DNA of 64,000 nt from Deltaproteobacteria bacterium (GTDB lineage: Bacteria > Desulfobacterota > DSM-4660 > Desulfatiglandales > Desulfatiglandaceae). The notes under the pieces are model-generated. The model was not told where the DNA came from. It made no database searches and worked only from the letters and a program-made list of their open reading frames with translations. This document shows positions 7,477 to 14,830 of the stretch, piece after piece (position 1 is the first letter of the stretch; each line of letters begins with the position of its first letter). Made by a program: the position numbers and the translations under genes. The stretch is taken from positions 1 to 64,000 of the forward strand of contig QMLZ01000001.1 in assembly GCA_003646995.1 (NCBI GenBank), written 5' to 3'.

Positions 7477-9744
7477 ATGGCTCGGTTCAGCACAGTTGGA
7501 AAAGATATACCCAGGACAGATGCGAAGGCAAAGGCAACAGGAGCCGCCCTTTATACCGACGACATTAAGTTGCCAGGAATGCTATACGGTAAGATCCTGC
7601 GCAGCCCCGTCCCCCATGCCAGGATCGTTCACATTGATGTGAGCAAGGCGCTCTCCCTTCCAGGGGTTAAATGCGTCATAACCGGCGAAGACACGCCCAA
7701 GATAAAATACGGCAACTGGAGGCTGTTTCCGGAAACCCAGGATGAATATCCCCTTGCTGTTGATAAGGTCAGGTTTGTGGGCGACGAGGTGGCAGCAGTG
7801 GCCGCTGTTGATTTGGACACCGCCGAAGAGGCACTCGAGCTTATCCGGGTAGAATACGAGGAACTTCCCGCTGTATTTGACATAGAATCGGCTCTCAAAA
7901 AGGGAGCGCCTGTTTTGCACGATTATTGCCCCAACAATGTCAGCATCACACGAAAAATAGAGTACGGGGATATAAAGAAGGCATTTGCAGAGGCAGACTA
8001 TGTGAGGGAGGATACCTTCCGAGTCCATTCGGTAAGCCATGCTTACATGGAACCATGTTCCAGCCTCGCTGCTGTGGACCTAGACGGTAGGATAACGCTT
8101 TGGACCTCAACCCAGACTCCATACATCGTGCAGTGCTTGCTGGCCTCCACACTGGGCATGCGGGAAAACGATATCCGGGTCATTAAGCCATACGTGGGGG
8201 GTGGATTCGGCGGTAAGATGGAAATGAGACCGTGGGAGTTCTGCGCAGCATTCATGGCAAAGAAGACCGGTAGACCTGTCAAGATTACACTCACAAGGGA
8301 AGAAGAGCTCACCACGGGAAGACGCCGGCATGGTATGAAAATCATTTCCAAGGTCGGGTTCAAGAAGGACGGAACCCTGCTTGCCAAGGATCTCAAGATA
8401 TTCCTGGACGGCGGGGCCTACAATAGCATGGGGCCCACAGCCACTTTTCTCTGTGGCAACTTTGGTGCAATGCTTTACCGCTACCCCAACTACCGCTTCC
8501 ATGGCCAGCATGTTTACACAAATAAACCTCCTGCAGGGGCAATGAGGGGATTCGGAGCACCCCAGTCGCTTTACGCAGCCGAGACCCAAATGAACATAGT
8601 GGCAGAGGAACTGGGCATTGATCCTATAGAGCTTCGCATCAAAAACGCCATGCGGCCAGGAGATAAGATACCGGATGTTGCCACCATCTCGAGCTGCGGT
8701 TTCATAGAATCGCTGGAGGCGGTGGCCAAAATGAGCAACTGGAAAAAGAGGAGAAAATCCTTAAAACCCGGCGAGGGTATAGGCATTGGGTGTTACAGCT
8801 TTATTTCAGGGGGAGTATTTAATTGGTTCAACACCCAGTATCCGTTTTCCGCGGCAGAGGTCAGGGTCTTTGCCGATGGCACGGCGCATCTACTTACCAT
8901 GGCCTCAGATATCGGGCAAGGATCAGACACAGTGCTTAAGCAGATCCTGGCCGAGGAACTTGGTCTCAAGATGGAAGACATCCGCATCACCTCTGCTGAT
9001 ACAGCCATGACCCCTCAGGCAGACCTGGGAACCTGGGGAAGCAGGGTAACCCTTATGGCTGGCAACGCCGTACTGGATGCTGCCAGAAAGATCAAAGAGA
9101 AGCTTTTTGGGGCTGTCTCAGCAAGGTTTAACCTCAACGTCATTTACGACATGGAATGCAAGGATGGCCGCGTGTATGCCAAGGGAAGACCGGAAAGGGG
9201 CATGTCCTTTGGTGAGGCAGTGGCAATGGTGCAAAAGGCCAATAGAGGAGAACCCCTCGTGGCCAGGGGATCTTACACTCCAAGGGGCAAAGGCCTGGTG
9301 ACTCCTGCCTTCAGCTTTGGGGCACAGGTGGCCCATGTCTCAGTTGACAAAGAAACCGGGTTGGTTCGCGTAAAGAAAATGTGGACAGCACACGATTGCG
9401 GTACCGTCATTAATCCAACCGCAGTGGAAGGGCAACTGGAGGGATCAATTCACATGGGACTGGGGTATGCCCTGTGTGAACAGTTCGTGATGGACAAGGG
9501 GAAGACCCTTACAAACACTTTCCTTGACTACAAGATACCTTCAGCCCTGGATATGCCGCCAGGGGACTCAGCATGTATAGAAACCTATGAGCCGGAAGGG
9601 CCTATGGGTGCAAAGGAAGCTGGCGAGGGCCTTGCATCACCCACCGCCCCTGCCATTGCTGAGGCAGTATATCATGCCACAGGTTACCGGTGCATGGATC
9701 TACCCATAACACCTGAAAAGATTCTAAAGGGCATGAAAAAATGA
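7477..9744 (+). CDS. Molybdenum hydroxylase, molybdopterin-binding subunit (CoxL/XdhA-type)
   Basis: 755 residues with the two expected domains: a hammerhead domain (about 15-125) and the Mo-cofactor domain. GGGFGGK near 240, GAMRGFGAPQ near 350, QGSDTVLKQ near 480 and AKEAGEGLASPTAPAIAEA near 710-730 are visible; the last contains the catalytic glutamate in GEG. The loop is RGFG, not the AYRCSF of aerobic CO dehydrogenase, so it is a hydroxylase/aldehyde oxidoreductase-type enzyme. The substrate (aldehyde, N-heterocycle or other) is not readable. No Mo-cofactor maturation gene (XdhC/CoxF type) is nearby, so insertion factors must lie elsewhere. Confidence 0.94.
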   Translation: MARFSTVGKDIPRTDAKAKATGAALYTDDIKLPGMLYGKILRSPVPHARIVHIDVSKALSLPGVKCVITGEDTPKIKYGNWRLFPETQDEYPLAVDKVRFVGDEVAAVAAVDLDTAEEALELIRVEYEELPAVFDIESALKKGAPVLHDYCPNNVSITRKIEYGDIKKAFAEADYVREDTFRVHSVSHAYMEPCSSLAAVDLDGRITLWTSTQTPYIVQCLLASTLGMRENDIRVIKPYVGGGFGGKMEMRPWEFCAAFMAKKTGRPVKITLTREEELTTGRRRHGMKIISKVGFKKDGTLLAKDLKIFLDGGAYNSMGPTATFLCGNFGAMLYRYPNYRFHGQHVYTNKPPAGAMRGFGAPQSLYAAETQMNIVAEELGIDPIELRIKNAMRPGDKIPDVATISSCGFIESLEAVAKMSNWKKRRKSLKPGEGIGIGCYSFISGGVFNWFNTQYPFSAAEVRVFADGTAHLLTMASDIGQGSDTVLKQILAEELGLKMEDIRITSADTAMTPQADLGTWGSRVTLMAGNAVLDAARKIKEKLFGAVSARFNLNVIYDMECKDGRVYAKGRPERGMSFGEAVAMVQKANRGEPLVARGSYTPRGKGLVTPAFSFGAQVAHVSVDKETGLVRVKKMWTAHDCGTVINPTAVEGQLEGSIHMGLGYALCEQFVMDKGKTLTNTFLDYKIPSALDMPPGDSACIETYEPEGPMGAKEAGEGLASPTAPAIAEAVYHATGYRCMDLPITPEKILKGMKK

Positions 9745-9761
9745 ACAAGCACTGATAGGCC

Positions 9762-10427
9762 CTAAATCTTGGGCGCAAGGCCAAGGGAAAGACAGATATA
9801 TTTTTCCATCTCCACCCTGGGAACCATTCCCTCCCTGATGATCCGCGGCCTGTCACCCGTGACATCCACGATCGTGGTTCCCGGTCCCCCTGGGGTCTGC
9901 CCCCCATCAAGTATTGCATCTACCTTGTTGCCCAATTGTTCAAGCACATCGGCAGGGCCAAGACATGGGGTCTTTGAGCTAATGTTAGCACTGGTTCCGG
10001 TTATGGCTCCGCCCGCTAACCCAGCAAGAGCACGTGCAACACTGTTACTTGAAAGGCGAAGCCCTATCTTCCCCGTGCCCCCTGTAAGCAGTGAGGAGAC
10101 ATGATCCCTCGCCCGAAACACCAGGGTAACCCTGCCTGGCCAGATCTGCTTGATCAGCCTCGATGCAGTCTCGGGCACATGCTCAGCAAACTTATGTACC
10201 AGCTCCTCTTCTGCAATAAGCAATAGGATTGGATTGCCCTCAGGCCTCTGCTTGGCTTTAAAGAGCCTTCTTATGGATTCCTCATTTTCCGGGTCCACTG
10301 CCAGGCCATAAAAGGATTCGGTGGGAAAGGCCACAAGACCTCCCTGGCAAATTATCTTGCTGGCATGTCTTAAAGACCTTTCTCTTTCTTTTGGATCTTG
10401 GACATTCAACAGTATTGGACTCTTCAT
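9762..10427 (-). CDS. tsaC: L-threonylcarbamoyladenylate synthase (TsaC/Sua5/YrdC family)
   Basis: 221 residues of the YrdC-like fold. Visible family motifs are [14 protein letters not shown] near 33, [11 protein letters not shown] near 58 (KxR and the following Pro/Leu loop), WPGRVTLVF, and GTSANIS near 143, the conserved SxN motif. It makes threonylcarbamoyl-AMP from threonine, bicarbonate and ATP for the t6A37 modification of ANN-decoding tRNAs. The length is that of the stand-alone YrdC type, without the Sua5 C-terminal domain. ATG is preceded by AGGTGGTG. It lies 18 bases downstream of purE on the same strand and converges with the hydroxylase operon. Confidence 0.9.
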   Translation of the reverse strand: MKSPILLNVQDPKERERSLRHASKIICQGGLVAFPTESFYGLAVDPENEESIRRLFKAKQRPEGNPILLLIAEEELVHKFAEHVPETASRLIKQIWPGRVTLVFRARDHVSSLLTGGTGKIGLRLSSNSVARALAGLAGGAITGTSANISSKTPCLGPADVLEQLGNKVDAILDGGQTPGGPGTTIVDVTGDRPRIIREGMVPRVEMEKYICLSLGLAPKI

Positions 10428-10445
10428 ATATAAACACCACCTGTT

Positions 10446-10931
10446 CTATCCTTGGCCCAGGACCTTGGATCTTAGGTTTTCCCTGTATTGCCCAAGACGC
10501 TCTCTGAGCTCTGGATACTTGACAGCCAATATCTCCACAGCCAGCACTGCTGCGTTGGCAGCGCCTCCTGAGCCAATCGCCACTGTGGCAACAGGAATGC
10601 CAGGAGGCATCTGCACGGTTGACAAAAGTGCATCGAGACCGTTCAACGGGGAAGAATCAATGGGTACACCTATCACAGGCAGGGTGGTATGAGATGCTAT
10701 GACCCCTGCCAAATGGGCAGCCCATCCTGCGCCGGCTATTATTACCTCAATGCCCCTGTGTGCTGCCTCTGTAGCATATGCCCTTGTTTCCTCGGGCGTC
10801 CTATGGGCAGAAAGCACCTTCACTTCGTGTGGGATCTCAAAGCTCTCAAGTGTATCAATGCAGCCCTTCATCACTTTTTCGTCTGATGCACTACCCATGA
10901 TCACTGCAACTTTCGCATCTTTTTTATCCAT
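10446..10931 (-). CDS. purE: N5-carboxyaminoimidazole ribonucleotide mutase (PurE)
   Basis: 161 residues, the single-domain PurE length. The phosphate-binding MGSASD near 12, the catalytic-histidine segment SAHRTPEET near 40, [14 protein letters not shown] near 67 and [30 protein letters not shown] near 85-115 are all present. The usual AGGAAHLPG motif reads AGWAAHLAG here, a modest variation. The enzyme interconverts N5-CAIR and CAIR in purine biosynthesis. No purK is adjacent, so the class I (mutase) or class II (AIR carboxylase) assignment is not secure from context. ATG with GGGAGTG upstream. Confidence 0.9.
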   Translation of the reverse strand: MDKKDAKVAVIMGSASDEKVMKGCIDTLESFEIPHEVKVLSAHRTPEETRAYATEAAHRGIEVIIAGAGWAAHLAGVIASHTTLPVIGVPIDSSPLNGLDALLSTVQMPPGIPVATVAIGSGGAANAAVLAVEILAVKYPELRERLGQYRENLRSKVLGQG

Positions 10932-10961
10932 TTGAACACTCCCTGCTGTCTTTGCTATACC

Positions 10962-11615
10962 TTAACCCCTGGTTGTTGAGCCCCGGCCCTTCTTGGCCGC
11001 TGCTCCGGCCAAAGGATATACAACCATGCCAGCCAGCCATGCCACATCTTCTGCCGACAATATGTCCTGGATGCTTTTGTCAAAGAGAATGCTTCCTTCT
11101 GGCGGAAACTCATCATCTCCCTTCCACAGAATAAGGGCCACAGGGACTTTTGGCAATGCCTTCACCATCACGGAAACATCTCCGTGGTCAAAGGGCTCGG
11201 CATTATACAGCTCGGTTGCAATCTCAGAGAGCAGGTCCGGCTCCTGGCCAAAGGCCTTTAGAAGTGGCTGCTTGGCCCTGCTCACGAACGCATCCAAATA
11301 AAATCTTCCATCAGGAATCTCCTGGTATGCCACCCATTGGCCTTCAAGCTTGGAGCCCTGGCAGCCCAGAAGATAGTGCAGAATCAAAACCTGCTCCTGG
11401 AGGGGTACTTCATTATCATTGCCCAGCACTGAAAACTTCATTGTGGGCCACTCAATTTGAAGCTCCTTGTTTAGGAATTCTAGTCTGAGCCACACGTTGC
11501 CGTGCTTATCAGATACCAACGAGGCACCGCTTTGATCAGCTATTCTCTTGGGATTTGCCTTTTCCAGTTCACTTTTCGCTATTTCAACCGCCTTTTTGTA
11601 ATCATCAATCCTTGG
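10962..11615 (-). CDS. DUF3786-like protein of unknown function
   Basis: About 217 residues if translation starts at GTG 11615, which has GGAGG at 8-base spacing; the frame also opens at a TTG (11633) that overlaps this site and is less likely. The protein has YKKAVEIAKSEL at the N-terminus, an LGNDNEVPLQEQVLILHYLLG segment and ALILWKGDDEFPPEGSILFD near 170, features I associate with DUF3786 proteins of anaerobic bacteria. No catalytic motif, transmembrane segment or metal-binding cysteine cluster is evident. It sits between the YchF-like GTPase and purE; function unknown. Confidence 0.6.
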   Translation of the reverse strand, partial: PRIDDYKKAVEIAKSELEKANPKRIADQSGASLVSDKHGNVWLRLEFLNKELQIEWPTMKFSVLGNDNEVPLQEQVLILHYLLGCQGSKLEGQWVAYQEIPDGRFYLDAFVSRAKQPLLKAFGQEPDLLSEIATELYNAEPFDHGDVSVMVKALPKVPVALILWKGDDEFPPEGSILFDKSIQDILSAEDVAWLAGMVVYPLAGAAAKKGRGSTTRG

Positions 11616-11652
11616 CACGATACTGACCTCCAACTGGGTATTATCATGTCAC

Positions 11653-12696
11653 TTAAACATTAAACCTAAAATGGATAATGTCACCATCCTTTACTACGTA
11701 TTCCTTTCCTTCAAGCCGCATGGCCCCGGCTTTTTTGACTCCCTGAAAGGACCCATATTTTTTTAAGTCTTCAAATGATACGACCTCAGCACGGATAAAT
11801 CCTTTTTTGATATCCGAGTGTATGGTGCCGGCGGCCTCGAGCGCCGGGGTTCCGGCAGGCACAGACCATGCCTTTACCTCTTGTTCGTTGGCCGTAAAAA
11901 AAGATATGAGGTTGAGGAGCTGGTAAGAGGCAGCAATGGTCCTGTCCAGGACCGATTCTCTTATATCATAGGCCTCTATAAATTCCTCTGCCTCTTCTTT
12001 GGTCATGTTGGCAATGTCCATTTCAAGCCTCCCCCGAATGACTATCATCTGGACATCTTGGGGTGGCTTTTTCCATTGAGGCATTGACTGGTCCTCATCT
12101 TCATTATTTATAACGATCAACTGCGGCTTGGCGGACAGAAACGTAAAGCCCCTCAGTTCCGGCTTTGAGGACAGGTCCCTGTCTGAGCGAAGGGGAAGTT
12201 CCTGTTCAAGCAATTCCTTGCAGCGCCTCAACAGCTCCAATTCCTCAGCCCCTTCCTTTTTCCCCCTCTTGATATCAAGCTCCAGCCTCTGGATGCGCTT
12301 TTCAACTACCGCGAGGTCACCCAGGATCATCTCCTCTTCCATTGTCCAGTAATCTTGCTCGGGTGTAGGGTCCGTGCCACCCGGTCCCTTGAAGTTTCTC
12401 AGTACATGGAGTAACGCATCGCATATTCTGATCTCGCTCCACTGGCCGGACTCTGACCTTACGCCTTCAGAGCCTATCTCGGCAGGTAAAAGGTATTCCA
12501 CCTTGGCATAGGTGGTTTTTTTTGGTTTCACTAGGTTACTTATAAAATCCACCCGGTCGTCATACACCGTTACTGTAGTTATATGACGCTCGGCCTTGTT
12601 AAAGGCCTCGGTCGTGGTCTCTCCTCTGGCTCCTGCCAGGGCACGGAAAATAGTAGATTTTCCTGACTGAGGTAATCCTATGATAGCGAGCTTCAT
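11653..12696 (-). CDS. YchF/OLA1-like GTPase paralogue with degenerate G motifs
   Basis: 347 residues. The C-terminal TGS domain is nearly canonical: ANEQEVKAWSVPAGTPA, AAGTIHSDIKKGFIRAEV, LEGKEYVVKDGDIIHFRFNV. The N-terminal P-loop GLPQSGKSTIF is intact. The G3 Walker B segment, normally DIAGLV in YchF, instead reads YLLPAEIG, so the DxxG is lost, and the G4-like element is VINNEDE. The hairpin/coiled-coil region (about 130-200) between G domain motifs is retained. Canonical YchF is an ATPase that associates with ribosomes; this copy may bind nucleotide but hydrolyse it differently. ATG preceded by an A/G-rich site. Confidence 0.85.
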   Translation of the reverse strand: MKLAIIGLPQSGKSTIFRALAGARGETTTEAFNKAERHITTVTVYDDRVDFISNLVKPKKTTYAKVEYLLPAEIGSEGVRSESGQWSEIRICDALLHVLRNFKGPGGTDPTPEQDYWTMEEEMILGDLAVVEKRIQRLELDIKRGKKEGAEELELLRRCKELLEQELPLRSDRDLSSKPELRGFTFLSAKPQLIVINNEDEDQSMPQWKKPPQDVQMIVIRGRLEMDIANMTKEEAEEFIEAYDIRESVLDRTIAASYQLLNLISFFTANEQEVKAWSVPAGTPALEAAGTIHSDIKKGFIRAEVVSFEDLKKYGSFQGVKKAGAMRLEGKEYVVKDGDIIHFRFNV

Positions 12697-12735
12697 ACCT
12701 TTTCCTTTCAGAAAACTTGAGCGACTGATAAGGGG

Positions 12736-13479
12736 TCAGACTTGGAGGTAAGGCCTGCCCTTTCGCCTCCTCAACAGCACATATATGGCGCCTGTTCCCC
12801 CATCATATGGCCTTGCTGTTGAAAAAGCCAAGACAAATTTCCGCACAGGCCCGCGGCTCAACCATATGGGGATCCTTTCCTTCAATATTGGAATATGGTC
12901 TTCTGAGTTTAACCCCCTACCATGAATTACTAACACGCAACGAAGGCCCATGGCATGGCTTCTCATAAGAAAATTTCTTATCTCCACTTCTGCATCTTTT
13001 TTGGTAAGGCCGTGGAGATCCAAGTAATCCTGGACAGGGAATTCACCCCTTCGGAGCCTTCTCATTAATTTCCTGTCAAACCCCCGGACCGCGCCCTCGA
13101 TGTATTCGTCGCTGAAGGTAATATCCATGTCCCCGATGCCATGAACCAGCTCCCATAGATGGGTCATTGCCTCCAATTCGTCGTTGGGAGCAGGATGGGC
13201 GGGTTTTATGGTGGGATCAGGGTGCCTGACTATTTTCTTTTTATTGTCTTTCAACGGCTCCACCTCTCCCACTGCCTGGAGAAAGATCTCATCATCGGTT
13301 GGGACTACTTCATCCTTGTGGGCACCAATAGGCCTTGAGCTTGACACCTTTGCCACCGGCTGTTGCAAGCGCCTTTTTATCTCCCGGGGATTACTTGCAA
13401 CGGGATTAAAAGGATCTTGTTTTGCGCCGGGCTTGGGGGTGCTGGGAGCAGTCTTTTTTCTCTTTTTGCGCCGTGCCAT
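12736..13479 (-). CDS. Smr domain protein
   Basis: About 247 residues from ATG at 13479; an in-frame GTG at 13521 could add 14 residues. A basic, proline-rich low-complexity N-terminus (MARRKKRKK) and a linker are followed by a Smr domain: LDLHGLTKKDAE near 155, VLVIHGRG near 187 and GGTGAIYVLLR at the C-terminus. Stand-alone Smr domains are nicking or structure-specific nucleases, or bind RNA in ribosome-rescue factors. It is divergent from argC and sits upstream of the YchF-like gene on the same strand. Confidence 0.88.
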   Translation of the reverse strand: MARRKKRKKTAPSTPKPGAKQDPFNPVASNPREIKRRLQQPVAKVSSSRPIGAHKDEVVPTDDEIFLQAVGEVEPLKDNKKKIVRHPDPTIKPAHPAPNDELEAMTHLWELVHGIGDMDITFSDEYIEGAVRGFDRKLMRRLRRGEFPVQDYLDLHGLTKKDAEVEIRNFLMRSHAMGLRCVLVIHGRGLNSEDHIPILKERIPIWLSRGPVRKFVLAFSTARPYDGGTGAIYVLLRRRKGRPYLQV

Positions 13480-13613
13480 TGGTAGCCAAAGAACCTGGGT
13501 GAAAAAGCCACTTTTTGTCACTACCTCAAAGATTTGGCGTGATTATAGCACAAAATGTGGGTATAGTAACAAGATTCAAGGGTCCATCACCCAGTCAATT
13601 TCCTAATACCAAC

Positions 13614-13648
13614 TTTACCCATTTACGGTAAAACGTGAAATGGGTAAA
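13614..13648 (+). promoter_or_regulatory. Long inverted repeat upstream of argC
   Basis: Perfect 11-base arms TTTACCCATTT (13614-13624) and AAATGGGTAAA (13638-13648) flank a 13-base spacer; with three unpaired bases the stem extends to AACTTT/AAAGTT. The element lies 36 bases before the argC start and in the divergent region shared with the Smr gene. It may be an operator or an mRNA leader hairpin. It does not match the classical ARG box. Confidence 0.5.
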
Positions 13649-13683
13649 AAAGTTAATGTCTTAAAGTTTTGGAGGTCTTGCGC

Positions 13684-14745
13684 ATGGAGAAAATCAAGGT
13701 GGGGATCATAGGTGCTGGCGGATACGGGGGATGCGGTGCAATAGAATTGCTTATAAAACACCCTGAAGCCCAAATAGCAGCTCTTATTGACAAGCAGAAT
13801 GTCGGGCAGAAAATAAGTGACCTTTATCCCCATTTGCAGGGCTTCTGCGATCTTCCCATTCTATCCCCCGATTCAACCGATATACCACAAGACTTGGATG
13901 TAGTCTTTTTTGCCACCCCTGACGGGGTGGGCCAGCAGGGTGCTGCAAAGTGGTTAGACAAGGGCGTCAAGGTAATTGATTACAGCGGTGACTTCAGGTT
14001 CAACAGTCTGGAAACATACCTGGATTATGCTGCACGAATAGGCAGGCCTAAAGAACACAAGGCACCGGAATTACTGCCAAGTGCAGTCTATGGGCTGCCT
14101 GAATTACACCGCGAGGATATTTCAAGATCAAACCTTGTGGGTAATCCTGGTTGTTTTGCTGTAAGCTGTATCCTTGGGCTGGCACCTGCGGTCAAGGATC
14201 ATCTGATTGAGCCCCAGACAATTGTGTGCGACGCAAAAACAGGTGTGTCAGGGGCCGGAAAGAACCCGAACCCCATGTTCCATTACCCTGCCCGCTACGA
14301 TGCAATGAACGCGTACAAGATATCGGGTCATCAACATGTGTTTGAAATTGAGCGAGAACTGAGCCTTTTGGCTGGCAGTGAGATCTGTGTAACTTTCACC
14401 CCTCACGTAGTCCCCCTTTGCAGGGGCATTCTTTCAACAATTTATGCCCAGCTCAATGAAAACTTGGATCTGAAAAAAGTTAAGGAGTGCTATGACACCT
14501 TTTACGCTAAGGACAGTTTTGTAAGGGTCTTTGGCCCTGAAAAGCTGCAGGTAAGTACCGCAGTGAGGGGAAGCAATTTTTGCAATCTCTCGATTAATGT
14601 TGATGAGCGCACTGGAAAACTTATTGTGGTTAGCCTGATAGACAATCTGGTGAAGGGTCAGGCAGGAAGTGCTGTTCAAAATATGAACATCATGTTCGGT
14701 CTTGACGAAACAATAGGGCTGTTACATCCCGGGATGTATCCATAG
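13684..14745 (+). CDS. argC: N-acetyl-gamma-glutamyl-phosphate reductase
   Basis: 353 residues from ATG 13684, chosen because GGAGG at 13671-13675 sits at ideal spacing; an upstream TTG at 13669 would overlap that site. The Rossmann loop GAGGYGGCG is near residue 10. The catalytic cysteine is Cys157 in GNPGCFAVS, and the PHVVPLCRGIL segment near 240 carries the histidine/arginine region typical of ArgC. It reduces N-acetylglutamyl-5-phosphate to the semialdehyde in arginine biosynthesis using NADPH. No other arg gene is adjacent. A long inverted repeat precedes the gene. Confidence 0.95.
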   Translation: MEKIKVGIIGAGGYGGCGAIELLIKHPEAQIAALIDKQNVGQKISDLYPHLQGFCDLPILSPDSTDIPQDLDVVFFATPDGVGQQGAAKWLDKGVKVIDYSGDFRFNSLETYLDYAARIGRPKEHKAPELLPSAVYGLPELHREDISRSNLVGNPGCFAVSCILGLAPAVKDHLIEPQTIVCDAKTGVSGAGKNPNPMFHYPARYDAMNAYKISGHQHVFEIERELSLLAGSEICVTFTPHVVPLCRGILSTIYAQLNENLDLKKVKECYDTFYAKDSFVRVFGPEKLQVSTAVRGSNFCNLSINVDERTGKLIVVSLIDNLVKGQAGSAVQNMNIMFGLDETIGLLHPGMYP

Positions 14746-14830
14746 GCGCATGAGGAGCGGCTGCAGATTACTTTCTGTCTGAAACCAGCATTGCTTACAT
14801 ACGCCCCATTGCATTGTGGGCTGTGCCTAT

